From NCBI RefSeq assembly GCF_005860805.1, contig NZ_VCEJ01000002.1, positions 666,375 to 730,374 of the forward strand: 64,000 bases of DNA, in the 5' to 3' direction. The position numbers were made by a program, and so were the translations under genes. This document shows, piece after piece, positions 44,364 to 52,871 of this stretch (position 1 is the stretch's first letter; each line of letters begins with the position of its first letter). Below the pieces are notes generated by a model. It saw only the letters and a list, made by a program, of their open reading frames with translations, ran no database searches and was not told the DNA's origin. The DNA is from Dyadobacter luticola. Lineage in GTDB: Bacteria > Bacteroidota > Bacteroidia > Cytophagales > Spirosomataceae.

Positions 44364-44666
44364 TGAAGAACTTTGGAACGGGATGTGTTAAGTTGATAAC
44401 GAGGGTAGCGGATAACAAATATCGTGATAAAATTACAAAACTGATTCATTTTATTAATATTTCGGGAATAGACATTCTACTTCGGTGTAGAAATCCTTGA
44501 AGCCAGAAAAAAAATATCCCGATTGACCTGATAATGTGGCTAAATATTGCGATTTTTAAACTCAGTTATCTTTGTAAAATGGCTGAATTTGCCGCATATC
44601 ATGGCTGATACGCTGGAAAATTACTGACGGAAAACGTTACTTGAGTGAAGGAATAATGACTAGAAC
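44364..44666. other. 303-bp divergent intergenic region
   Basis: It contains a hairpin TTCTAC (44475-44480) / GTAGAA (44487-44492) with a UUCG-like loop, flanked by TCGGGA (44462) and TCCCGA (44517) segments that can pair, and a -7 box at 44567-44574 for the forward gene. The rest is AT-rich with nothing else recognised. Confidence 0.45.
44567..44574 (+). promoter_or_regulatory. Bacteroidota -7 box TATCTTTG
   Basis: An exact TAnnTTTG match, with TTG at 44547-44549 as a plausible -33 element. It is 92 bp upstream of the ATG at 44667, which implies a leader of about 85 nt. Confidence 0.55.
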
Positions 44667-45626
44667 ATGCTAAACAAAATACTTAGCTTGATTGTCCTGG
44701 CCAAATACGGACAGTTACCGATTGATTTACGCTATTTTTACAGGGATACTTACTATTGTCAGCTCACTCAACTGAAATACATTTTCAGAGATTACATTTT
44801 CAAAAAGAAGTATAAAGACATTGATTTTCAAGGTGAATTTGCGCCGGAATTACAGTTTGTGCTGCCTTTTGCCTACTGGCATTACAAAAACGGAACATTA
44901 AAAAGGACCGAGGGCGCCAAGTACACGAAGGAAATGTACTTTTTTTCACCGCAGCATACCGAGGCTTATGACATTCGGACGGAGCGGGGCAATTACAATT
45001 TTGAGATGCCGCGGATTTTGTACAGCCAGAATTATGACATGAAAAAATGGCTGCCGGTGCCTTTGAAAGAACATTATCAGAACCAGATCTATCAGTATGA
45101 CAAACCTATACTAATTATTGCCAACCGGTATAATATGGAGTGGGGCGGTCCTCCGATCAGTTTTTACAGCATTGAAATTCTCGCCTACATTCTCGAAAGG
45201 GTCAAGCAAAATTATACGGTCATTTATAACAGGCCGCGCCCACACCATATTACCATGGACAACTCGGATATTTACGATATGAACGAGCACGAGTGGCTGG
45301 AAAAAGAACATCCCGACGTGCTGCTGATGGAAAATTTATTCCGGGAAAATAAAGGTAAGGCCAACAATTTCAACCACTTGCAACTGATGGTATACGCCAA
45401 TGCCGAAAAATTTATCTCTATTCACGGCGGTACCGCAACATTGGCCAGCTACTTCGGAGGCACCAATCTCATCCTCTCCAAGCAAGGCCCGGAGCACCAT
45501 TTTAAATGTTACGAAAAACTGTATCCGAAACTTTCGGGCGCGAAAATCATTCATGCCAAAACCGAGGATGAGGTAAAGCGGTATGTTGACGAAATTTTCT
45601 CAAAAGATTTCGTCCAAAGCCGCTGA
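44667..45626 (+). CDS. Unassigned protein in the polysaccharide locus, possible glycosyltransferase
   Basis: A 319-residue protein of no family I can name. It is soluble, with a hydrophobic start (MLNKILSLIVLAKYG). The second half alternates strands and helices (KPILIIANRYNMEWGGPP, NYTVIYNRPRP, AEKFISIHGGTATLASYFGG), where IHGGTATLASYFGG resembles the donor-binding loop of GT-B or fucosyltransferase-like enzymes. Its stop is one base before the ATG of a clear GT4-type enzyme, so the two are translated together. A sugar-transfer role is suggested by context. Confidence 0.7.
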   Translation: MLNKILSLIVLAKYGQLPIDLRYFYRDTYYCQLTQLKYIFRDYIFKKKYKDIDFQGEFAPELQFVLPFAYWHYKNGTLKRTEGAKYTKEMYFFSPQHTEAYDIRTERGNYNFEMPRILYSQNYDMKKWLPVPLKEHYQNQIYQYDKPILIIANRYNMEWGGPPISFYSIEILAYILERVKQNYTVIYNRPRPHHITMDNSDIYDMNEHEWLEKEHPDVLLMENLFRENKGKANNFNHLQLMVYANAEKFISIHGGTATLASYFGGTNLILSKQGPEHHFKCYEKLYPKLSGAKIIHAKTEDEVKRYVDEIFSKDFVQSR

Positions 45627-45627
45627 C

Positions 45628-46836
45628 ATGGAATTAAAAGGACAACAAATCATTGTTTTCGGGCTCCCGCGGTTTGACGCCAAAATCGAGTCGACCAATT
45701 ACACCATTGCGAAAATGCTCGCGCGGGAAAACCAGGTGTATTACCTGGAACATCCGCATACCATCAAGGATTATCTGAATTCCAAAGGCTCGCCGGAGCG
45801 GGAGAGGAGGGACGATTATTTTCCGCTGATGAATACGGATGTCATGGACACGGACAATCCCAATTTCAAGGTGATCATTCCGCCGGTTTTGCTGTCGATC
45901 AATTTTTTACCGGAAGGTGCACTGTTCCGGTTCGCGCTGAAATTCAATGAGTTCCTCTTACGGACAAAGCTGCGGCGGGTGATCAGCCGCTATAAGATCA
46001 AGGATTTTATTTTTATCAATTCCTTCAACTTTCACTATCCCGACGTGGCCGAAGGGTTGCGACCAAAACTGACGGCCTATCACTGCGTCGACCCGATCAT
46101 TGTTCCTTTTGATGCACGCCACGGGGCGGTTTCGGAAAATGTTCTGCTAAGAAAAAGCGATATCGTTTTCTGTACAAGCCGACAATTATATGTGCAGAGC
46201 AAGAAGCTGAACCCAAATACATTCTTCGTCCCGAATGCTGCCGACATTACCCATAGTCAGAAAGCATTGAATGAAAAACTGCCCTTAGCAGCTGTTTTGG
46301 CCAATATTCCTAAGCCGGTCATCGGCTATTTTGGCAACATTGAGCGGCGGATGGATTATGTGATGCTCGAAGCAGTGATCAAACTAAACCCGGACAAAAG
46401 TTTCGTTTTTGTCGGGCCTTCCGATAAAAGCTATATTCCGGAATGGTTTTTCAGCGCGAAAAATGTGTTTTTTACCGGCAGCGTGCCTTATAGTGAAATG
46501 CCTGCGGTGATCAAAGGTTTCGATGTGGCACTTTTGCCTTTTAAAAAGGATGAGGTTAGCGCGACGATTTTTCCGCTGAAACTTTTTGAATACCTGGGTG
46601 CAGGTAAGCCACTCGTTTCCATCAATTTCAATGATGATCTGAAAGAATTTACGGGAGATACAGTACCGTACTGCGGTGATCCTGAGTCTTTTTCAAAAGC
46701 AATCTCGGATGCATTGAATCACGATACCGAAGCAAAAAGGAAGGAGCGGATCAGGGTAGCGGCGGATAATACCTGGGAAAAACGGGTTGAACAAATTGCG
46801 GATCTGCTGGCCCAGGCGCTCGCCAACAAGAAATAA
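45628..46836 (+). CDS. GT4-like glycosyltransferase
   Basis: About 402 residues from ATG 45628, one base after the previous stop; an upstream in-frame ATG at 45583 would overlap the previous gene by 44 bp and is less likely. The C-terminal GT-B domain is clear: KPVIGYFGNIERRMDYVML, SFVFVGPSDKS, VFFTGSVPYSEMPAVIKGFD, and the acidic donor motif FPLKLFEYLGAGKPLVS. The N-terminal domain includes FINSFNFHYPDV and TAYHCVDP. It is cytoplasmic or peripheral, and abuts the convergent GT2 gene with no gap. Sugar specificity unknown. Confidence 0.88.
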   Translation: MELKGQQIIVFGLPRFDAKIESTNYTIAKMLARENQVYYLEHPHTIKDYLNSKGSPERERRDDYFPLMNTDVMDTDNPNFKVIIPPVLLSINFLPEGALFRFALKFNEFLLRTKLRRVISRYKIKDFIFINSFNFHYPDVAEGLRPKLTAYHCVDPIIVPFDARHGAVSENVLLRKSDIVFCTSRQLYVQSKKLNPNTFFVPNAADITHSQKALNEKLPLAAVLANIPKPVIGYFGNIERRMDYVMLEAVIKLNPDKSFVFVGPSDKSYIPEWFFSAKNVFFTGSVPYSEMPAVIKGFDVALLPFKKDEVSATIFPLKLFEYLGAGKPLVSINFNDDLKEFTGDTVPYCGDPESFSKAISDALNHDTEAKRKERIRVAADNTWEKRVEQIADLLAQALANKK

Positions 46837-47688
46837 CTACAACTTTTCGATTTCTTTCGGGGCTTTGGAGTGGAGGTTGAAAAACAGTCCGCGGATTTCT
46901 TTGATCACTCGTTTTGTAAAAAGACTGATAAAGCTCCCGTCCCTTTTCAATGTTCTGGCCCCGGTCCATGCGCGGGCAGCGTTGTTTTTTACCTGCTTAA
47001 TTTTTCCGTAACTCATTAAGGCATAAGCCAATCGGCCATCTTCGCCCCGGACATTCTTCATCACAAAACCGATTTTCAGAGCCGGTTCTCTCACAAAACC
47101 CATGCTGATTCCATACGTATTCAGGTACGGGCGGTTCATGTGGCGGTACTCGGCGATCAGATCTTTGGCGGTTTCCAGCAGTGAGAGCTGCCAGCGGGAA
47201 TAACCTTCCTCGCTGATAAAAGAATATCGACCGTACACACAGACTACATCTGGCTGCGTGAGGACTTTCATCATTTCATCCACCCAGCAGTTCGGATAAA
47301 AACAATCGGCGTCGGCTAGGAGAATGTATTTGCCGCGCGCATTTTCCAGACCCATTTGCCGGGCCGGGCCAGGACCCTGGATAGCCTGGAAAACGGTTCT
47401 AACGTGCAGTTTGTCAATAGTTTGCTGTGTTTTGTCAGTGGAATTGTTGTTCACAACTAATATTTCAAAAGGCCGGGTCGTAGTCATCGCCGACAATGTG
47501 GCGACGCAGCGCAGCAAATTCACCTCCTCATTCCAGGCGGCTATCATAATGGTAATCAGCGGGTCCGACGTTTTTCTGGCATCGAGCCGCTGGTTGATTT
47601 CGTTAAATGCGCTCTCCGGAATCTGATCGAAGGATTCGAAAGGATAACTGTATTGTTTGAGCCAGTCCGGATTGGTAAAAAATGACAT
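46837..47688 (-). CDS. GT2-family glycosyltransferase
   Basis: A 283-residue GT2 enzyme: ITIMIAAWNEEVNLLRC at the nucleotide-binding strand, ILVVNNNSTDKTQQ, ARQMGLENARGKYILLADADCF with the DAD metal motif, and NVRGEDGRLAYAL in the acceptor region. It lacks TM helices and is cytoplasmic. It is the last gene of the long reverse operon that begins with the partner-switching genes at 54571. Its stop codon abuts that of the convergent GT4-like gene (46836/46837). Confidence 0.9.
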   Translation of the reverse strand: MSFFTNPDWLKQYSYPFESFDQIPESAFNEINQRLDARKTSDPLITIMIAAWNEEVNLLRCVATLSAMTTTRPFEILVVNNNSTDKTQQTIDKLHVRTVFQAIQGPGPARQMGLENARGKYILLADADCFYPNCWVDEMMKVLTQPDVVCVYGRYSFISEEGYSRWQLSLLETAKDLIAEYRHMNRPYLNTYGISMGFVREPALKIGFVMKNVRGEDGRLAYALMSYGKIKQVKNNAARAWTGARTLKRDGSFISLFTKRVIKEIRGLFFNLHSKAPKEIEKL

Positions 47689-47730
47689 TGGAGAATGTGT
47701 CTTAGATACGTGAGCAAAAAGTCCAGTCCG

Positions 47731-49074
47731 TCAGGTCAGACGGGGTTTGATGTATTTGGTAAAAAATTCAGGATAGAATTTGTAGGCGTAAATGAACGTG
47801 TGAAAGGTATTTACTCCCAAAATCCGATGCAGAATGGTCTGCGCGATTGCAAAGCTGACAACATTGGAAGTTAATGTGGCGTAAGCAGCGCCCATCACGC
47901 CCATGCGGCTGATGAGTACGTAGTTCAGGCTCAGGTTGATCACTGCATTGAGCACTACCAGCATAAAGTTGATCTTTGGTCTTCCGATCGAGTCGAGTAT
48001 CGTGCCGCATTGCCGGGCAAAAGGGATCAGCATACAGTATAACACTGTGACTTTCAGGATCGGAACGGTTTCTTCGTACTTGTTTCCGGCGATAAAGCTT
48101 ACCACGAAATCGGGGAATAAAAAGAGAAAGGCGAGTGCCGGGATCAGCACCGCGAGAATGGTACCGACCGATTTTTCATACAAATACCGGATCGCGCCCT
48201 CGCCCTCGGTGGCCAGCCGGCGTGCACTTTGCGGGAAAACGATCACCGCAATCGCATTGGTCGGAATGTCGACCAAATTCATGATCCGGACCGCAATGTT
48301 GAATGCTCCGGAAGCCGCCGGCGACAAAAGCGAACCGAGCATCATCTGGTCAATCGTGCTGGAAAGAATAGAGCCGATAGAAGTTCCAAAGGCGTATTTT
48401 CCATAATTCAGCAGCTTTTTTACCCACTCGCTGGTGACTTGAAAAGTGAATTTGAGCAGGTCTTTTACAAAAAAGTATTCGAGAACAATCGCCAGGAAAA
48501 GCGCAATAGCCTGCACGTAAATCAGTTCAATCAGCCTGATTTTAATGTTGAAAATGAAGCAGATCGCAAGAAAAGCGAAGAAAACGCCCGACTTCACAAA
48601 ATTGGTGATGAAAATTCCGTTGAACCGGAAATTGGCCTGCTCCATCCAGTGAAACTGTGAAAGTACGCCTGAAAAAAGGTACACAATGCTGTACATCATG
48701 AATAGCGGAACGATTTCCTCCGCCTTCCAGATCTGCCCCAGAAAGTTGGCGATGATCAGGTTGATCACAATGCAAAGCAATGTCAGCGCGCCGCAAAGCG
48801 CGAAGGATGCGGAGAGGATTTTGTCGTGCTCACTTTTGTCAGAAAATGACAAATATTTGATCAAAGCATTCTGTATCAGTCCGCTGCGTACCATTTCGAA
48901 AATGGTGGTGGTAGCCATAAAAAGCGTCCAGACCCCGAAAGAATGCTTGTCGAGCATGCGCACCATCAGGTAAAATCCACCAAAGCCGAAGAGAACGCCG
49001 GTGAGATTTTGCAGTACATTGATTACCCCTGATTTTAACCAGTACTGGTCATTACCCGATTTTTCGCTTGCCAT
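47731..49074 (-). CDS. Polysaccharide flippase (Wzx-like, MATE fold)
   Basis: A 447-residue protein with about 12 TM helices and the Wzx/PST pattern: SGVINVLQNLTGVLFGFGGFY at the start, and a later YGKYAFGTSIGSILSSTIDQ. It would flip the lipid-linked repeat unit from the cytoplasmic to the periplasmic face, completing the pathway with the Wzy-like polymerase of the forward operon. It lies 42 bp upstream of the last GT2 gene and 30 bp after another GT2. Confidence 0.92.
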   Translation of the reverse strand: MASEKSGNDQYWLKSGVINVLQNLTGVLFGFGGFYLMVRMLDKHSFGVWTLFMATTTIFEMVRSGLIQNALIKYLSFSDKSEHDKILSASFALCGALTLLCIVINLIIANFLGQIWKAEEIVPLFMMYSIVYLFSGVLSQFHWMEQANFRFNGIFITNFVKSGVFFAFLAICFIFNIKIRLIELIYVQAIALFLAIVLEYFFVKDLLKFTFQVTSEWVKKLLNYGKYAFGTSIGSILSSTIDQMMLGSLLSPAASGAFNIAVRIMNLVDIPTNAIAVIVFPQSARRLATEGEGAIRYLYEKSVGTILAVLIPALAFLFLFPDFVVSFIAGNKYEETVPILKVTVLYCMLIPFARQCGTILDSIGRPKINFMLVVLNAVINLSLNYVLISRMGVMGAAYATLTSNVVSFAIAQTILHRILGVNTFHTFIYAYKFYPEFFTKYIKPRLT

Positions 49075-49104
49075 AAATGCAGTTACTAAGAATTTATTTG
49101 CCGG

Positions 49105-49869
49105 TTATTTGCCCAGCAGATAGTCGAAATTGAATTTCAAATGCCGGTACAAGTGCCTCGATAGGGAGATCAGCGGGTTTTCCGTTTCACGCCAGAAATT
49201 TCTTCTTACCGTGCTGGGCTCCGCAGAAGAATTGACCTGGTCGAAATTGGCCGTATAGTCGTCATAAAAAAGACCTTTACCTTTGGCTTTCAATACCTGC
49301 ATCATCATCCGGTATTCGGTTACCTCTACTTTTAAACCTTCGGGATACCGGCCAAAACGTTCAAAAAAAGTGGTTCTGCGCAAATGCGGGTGGTCGCTGT
49401 AATAGTAGAATTTCTTGTAGCCTGGGTTCCAGATTTTAAAAACCATATCCGAAAAACCATTCTTGTAGGGTTTCAGCCAGGGGTATTTGAAGTAGGCATA
49501 AAAGCGCACAAAGTCCAGCTCTTTCCGCTCATTCATGTAACTGAGGGCATTTTTCAGGTTTCCGGGGAAAATCTGCTGCGGCACAAAATCCTCCTGTACG
49601 TACAAAGTGTACGGCGTTTTGACAGCATCCTGGCCTTTATTAATGTTGTTACCCAAACCTTTGTTTTTCGGCGTGGTCACCAGCGTGAATTTGTATTTGC
49701 CTTTCAAACTGTTGATGTAGTCAACATGCTCCTGCTTGCTGCCGTCGTCGGACACCACAATATCTCCGAAACTACAATCGAGGTCGCTGAAATTTTTCAG
49801 CAATCTTTCGAGTGAAGTACTTCTGTTATAATGTGTTACAAGTAAAGTTATATCATCAAAATGTGGCAT
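49105..49869 (-). CDS. GT2-family glycosyltransferase
   Basis: A 254-residue enzyme with DDITLLVTHYNRSTSLERLL, DIVVSDDGSKQEHVDYI, NKGLGNNINKGQ and the acidic YVQEDFVP in place of a DxD. No TM is present. The C-terminal part has EYRMMMQVLKAKGKG. It belongs to the reverse operon, between GT8 and the flippase, with gaps of 12 and 30 bp. Confidence 0.87.
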   Translation of the reverse strand: MPHFDDITLLVTHYNRSTSLERLLKNFSDLDCSFGDIVVSDDGSKQEHVDYINSLKGKYKFTLVTTPKNKGLGNNINKGQDAVKTPYTLYVQEDFVPQQIFPGNLKNALSYMNERKELDFVRFYAYFKYPWLKPYKNGFSDMVFKIWNPGYKKFYYYSDHPHLRRTTFFERFGRYPEGLKVEVTEYRMMMQVLKAKGKGLFYDDYTANFDQVNSSAEPSTVRRNFWRETENPLISLSRHLYRHLKFNFDYLLGK

Positions 49870-49881
49870 TTCCGTGAGGAT

Positions 49882-50772
49882 CTAATTAAGGTATCCTGAA
49901 ACAATTTTTCTCATTTTGTTATAAGCTTTGCGGCTCAGCCTCACCCAGTCCGGCACAGGCTGGTGGTCTTTCCACGGTGTCATACGCAAGTATTTGTAAA
50001 ACTCATCCTTGTACGCCACGTTGCAGTTGTACGACTTGAAGATCGGCTTGATGTCGAGGTAGTGAATCAGCCAGGGATCTTTCACGTCGAGGATTGCAAA
50101 GGTATTCCATCGCTGATCGAGGATTACCCAGCGGTTAGCCAGGGTAATATTCAGACCATACTGATCGGGGAAACTGGCGGATGAGATGTTGTCGAAAATG
50201 CTCTGGATCACCTTGTTGGAAAGGTCGTCTTTCCGCCACTGCACCGGATCCACCAGCAGCATACCTGCATTGAAATATGGGGTATCAGGCGCAAAACCGA
50301 GTTCTTTGTAATTCGGCACGCCGCCCCAGTCGCTCGCGAATATTTTGGCCAGATCGGGTACCGCGGCAAATAATTTATCGCCCAGGTCGGTATGCCACAA
50401 CTTTGAAATATCCTCGATCACAATCATGTCTACATCGAGGTACAAAAACCTTTCTGCGTCCTGTGGAATGATATAAGGCGCAAAAAGACGGAGGTAGGAA
50501 GTAATCGGGAAAGCCGATTTGTCTACCGGGATTTTCACGTTCGGCGGGATTACCGTGGCGGTTTTATGCCAGTGCATGGTCGTCATCGCCGGGTTGCTCG
50601 AACCGATGATCTTCTTTCTGCTTGACTCCGAAATGCCGTCGTCGATAATGTGCAGGTCAATTTTTTCCGGTGTTTTGTGATTGACCTCGATGGATTTGAT
50701 CAGCGCGCCCAGAAGGATCGCGTAATGGTTGTCCGTGGCAACGACGATGGTTATTGTGTCTTTAATGCTCAT
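49882..50772 (-). CDS. GT8-family glycosyltransferase
   Basis: A 296-residue LgtC-like enzyme: TITIVVATDNHYAILLGALI at the start, the metal-binding DVD at Asp113-Asp115 in FLYLDVDMIVIEDIS, and PYFNAGMLLVDPVQWR. A basic, aromatic C-terminal tail (VRLSRKAYNKMRKI) may bind the membrane, as in other LPS enzymes of this family. It probably adds a hexose with retention of configuration. It is part of the reverse operon. Confidence 0.93.
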   Translation of the reverse strand: MSIKDTITIVVATDNHYAILLGALIKSIEVNHKTPEKIDLHIIDDGISESSRKKIIGSSNPAMTTMHWHKTATVIPPNVKIPVDKSAFPITSYLRLFAPYIIPQDAERFLYLDVDMIVIEDISKLWHTDLGDKLFAAVPDLAKIFASDWGGVPNYKELGFAPDTPYFNAGMLLVDPVQWRKDDLSNKVIQSIFDNISSASFPDQYGLNITLANRWVILDQRWNTFAILDVKDPWLIHYLDIKPIFKSYNCNVAYKDEFYKYLRMTPWKDHQPVPDWVRLSRKAYNKMRKIVSGYLN

Positions 50773-50800
50773 ATAAATAAAGTTATAACTAGATAGGCTT

Positions 50801-51934
50801 TTACGGAGTTTTCAATTCAGAGGTACGACCAGCCACGGGCGACGGTGTCCGCGGTTTTGATTTATAGGCAAACCGCATTTCAATGTGCTTGTAAGTCAGC
50901 ATGGAAAAAATGTAGATCACCAGGAAATTGAGAATGAACAAATAGGAGTAGGCGGTTTCGGGAAACTTCAAAATCCGGATGAAAGCCACATTGAACAAGC
51001 TGATCATCAGCGCGTGGCTCATATAAATGGAGTAGGAATATTTGCCGAGGTTATGCAGCAGCTTCACCTGTTTCATGGCATTGGAAATGATCCCTTTTTC
51101 AAAAGCAAAAATGTAAATGCTCGCGAAAAACAGGAATTCGTACACAAATCCGAATTTTTTCAAAATATGCCCGGCGCTGATCATGATAATGATGGCCGCT
51201 ATGGACAGGATTTCCAGTACAGTGAAAAGTGACGACGGACTTTTAGAGAATGACGAGTAAGTATTTCGGAAGACATTCACGCAAATCGCGCCCAGGAAAA
51301 AACCGATAATACCTCTCAGAAACCCGTAATCGAATGTGAAATCCAGCTTAAAACCATCCTGGATGGAAATCAGCGCCATACTCGCGGCGATCACCAGCAG
51401 GAAGTAGATCCAGTTTTTCATTTTTTCAAAACGTAAAGAAAAAATGGCGAGCGTGATTAGCGCGAAAACTATGTAAGCCACCATTTCGGCGCTGATCGAC
51501 CAGCTCGGAATGTTCCAGCTGACATCTTTCGGGTTGAAAATCGGCGTGGAATTGAGCAGGAAAAGTGAAGAAATAAAGGTATAAATGTTGTTGTCGGGAT
51601 CATTCGGATTGTTGACTTTCACGTAGGCCGTCAACATATTTTTGGCTATTTCCACGCCTACAAACAACATTAACATAAAAATGTGCAGCGGGTAAATCCG
51701 AAAAAAACGCTTCTTCAAAAACAGTTTTACCTCCCCGAAATTGGAAATTGCCTGGTAGCTGTATGCGATCACAAATCCGCTAAGCACGAAGAAGAAATCG
51801 ACGAACATATCCGCATTTTCAACAAAAGCATTGTTGATGATGACGGTCTTGGCAAAAGGGCTCAGGTGGTACAGAAATACCAGCGAAGCAAATAACCCGC
51901 GAAAAATATCGAGCACTTCAAACCGATGTTTCAT
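50801..51934 (-). CDS. Acyltransferase 3 family (OafA-like) membrane protein
   Basis: A 377-residue protein with about ten TM helices and the family motif at the N-terminus: Arg12 and His23 in DIFRGLFASLVFLYH, and VDFFFVLSGFVIAYSY. It would transfer an acetyl or other acyl group onto the polymer or its lipid intermediate. Its start is only 2 bp after the stop of the RsbW-like gene, so the partner-switch genes and polymer genes are physically one operon. Confidence 0.92.
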   Translation of the reverse strand: MKHRFEVLDIFRGLFASLVFLYHLSPFAKTVIINNAFVENADMFVDFFFVLSGFVIAYSYQAISNFGEVKLFLKKRFFRIYPLHIFMLMLFVGVEIAKNMLTAYVKVNNPNDPDNNIYTFISSLFLLNSTPIFNPKDVSWNIPSWSISAEMVAYIVFALITLAIFSLRFEKMKNWIYFLLVIAASMALISIQDGFKLDFTFDYGFLRGIIGFFLGAICVNVFRNTYSSFSKSPSSLFTVLEILSIAAIIIMISAGHILKKFGFVYEFLFFASIYIFAFEKGIISNAMKQVKLLHNLGKYSYSIYMSHALMISLFNVAFIRILKFPETAYSYLFILNFLVIYIFSMLTYKHIEMRFAYKSKPRTPSPVAGRTSELKTP

Positions 51935-51936
51935 AT

Positions 51937-52524
51937 TCAGCTGCCTTGGAGGTTAAAAGTGCTCCGGAACCTGTTGATGCCCGTCACAGGCTCATACTCG
52001 TACTCGAAATGGTCCGATGCCTTGGTCAGGATCAGAAGCCCGAAATGTTCGCTGGTATTGAGCAGCAGCATGGGCATTTCCTCACTTTCGATTTCCTGGA
52101 TATAAAAAACCACCCTGTTGGGGCTCTCCGCCAGCACCGTTAAAGACTCCGAACCATTGTGATAAACCTGGAAATGCTGCGGAAAGGCTTCCTCCTGCAA
52201 AGGCCAGGTAATCGGGCCGCGATCAGCAACACCGCTGCTCGCGTAGTTTTTGAGGGTCAAGGGTTTACCACTGTCTTTTTTCTCGAAAAACACTTGCGCG
52301 TCATTGATCCGGATCGTCAGCAGGCATTCTTCCACCGCCGAATGTTTGATGGCATTCGTCAGCATTTCCGTAATCACCCACTTGATCCTTGTGGATACGC
52401 CCAGTTCCAGATCTTGCTGGCCGATTTGGCCCTCAATGTATGCAACGCAAAGGCTTACCGTGTCTGAAATCGCTTCCAGGTCACATTCAAAGACTGTTTC
52501 AAACCTATTTTGATCCTCGTTCAT
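51937..52524 (-). CDS. RsbW-like ATP-binding (anti-sigma/STAS-kinase) protein
   Basis: A 195-residue protein of the GHKL ATPase type. The N-box is WVITEMLTNAIKHS with Glu53, Asn57 and His61, and a G1-type box is KKDSGKPL with Asp84-Gly86. A full GxGxxG lid is not visible. A second domain of ~100 residues follows, longer than ordinary RsbW. It probably phosphorylates the STAS protein encoded 3 bp upstream or binds a target until released. No matching sigma factor lies in the operon, so the target is open. Confidence 0.8.
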   Translation of the reverse strand: MNEDQNRFETVFECDLEAISDTVSLCVAYIEGQIGQQDLELGVSTRIKWVITEMLTNAIKHSAVEECLLTIRINDAQVFFEKKDSGKPLTLKNYASSGVADRGPITWPLQEEAFPQHFQVYHNGSESLTVLAESPNRVVFYIQEIESEEMPMLLLNTSEHFGLLILTKASDHFEYEYEPVTGINRFRSTFNLQGS

Positions 52525-52527
52525 GCG

Positions 52528-52866
52528 CTATTTTATAACTTCCATCGCCTCTGCGTAGTCTTTAAAAATCTTAAAGACTTTATCCATCCTGATCAGCGTC
52601 AAGAGGTTGTGAACGTCGGGTTTTAAGGATACCAGGTAAATGTCAATGTTTCTCGGCAAAGCATATTTCAGCGCCACCACCAGGCTTCCCAGGAAAGAAC
52701 TATCGACATAATTGACATTTTCAAAGCTCACCATGATCAGCTTCGCACCACCCACCATCAGGCTGATCATTTCCTCTTTAAAACTCTCTGAATTAGCCAG
52801 GCTTGCTTCGTCCGGTACAATCGTCGCCTGGATCACGTGGTTTATTTCGCGTGTTTTTAATATCAT
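52528..52866 (-). CDS. STAS-domain anti-anti-sigma-like protein
   Basis: A 112-residue STAS domain with the phosphoacceptor region YVDSSFLGSLVVALKYAL; Ser57 aligns with the phosphorylated serine of SpoIIAA/RsbV. It would be phosphorylated by the RsbW-like kinase and dephosphorylated by the REC-PP2C protein. It lies 5 bp after the phosphatase gene and 3 bp before the kinase gene, the expected partner-switch order. Confidence 0.92.
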   Translation of the reverse strand: MILKTREINHVIQATIVPDEASLANSESFKEEMISLMVGGAKLIMVSFENVNYVDSSFLGSLVVALKYALPRNIDIYLVSLKPDVHNLLTLIRMDKVFKIFKDYAEAMEVIK

Positions 52867-52871
52867 CTGGG

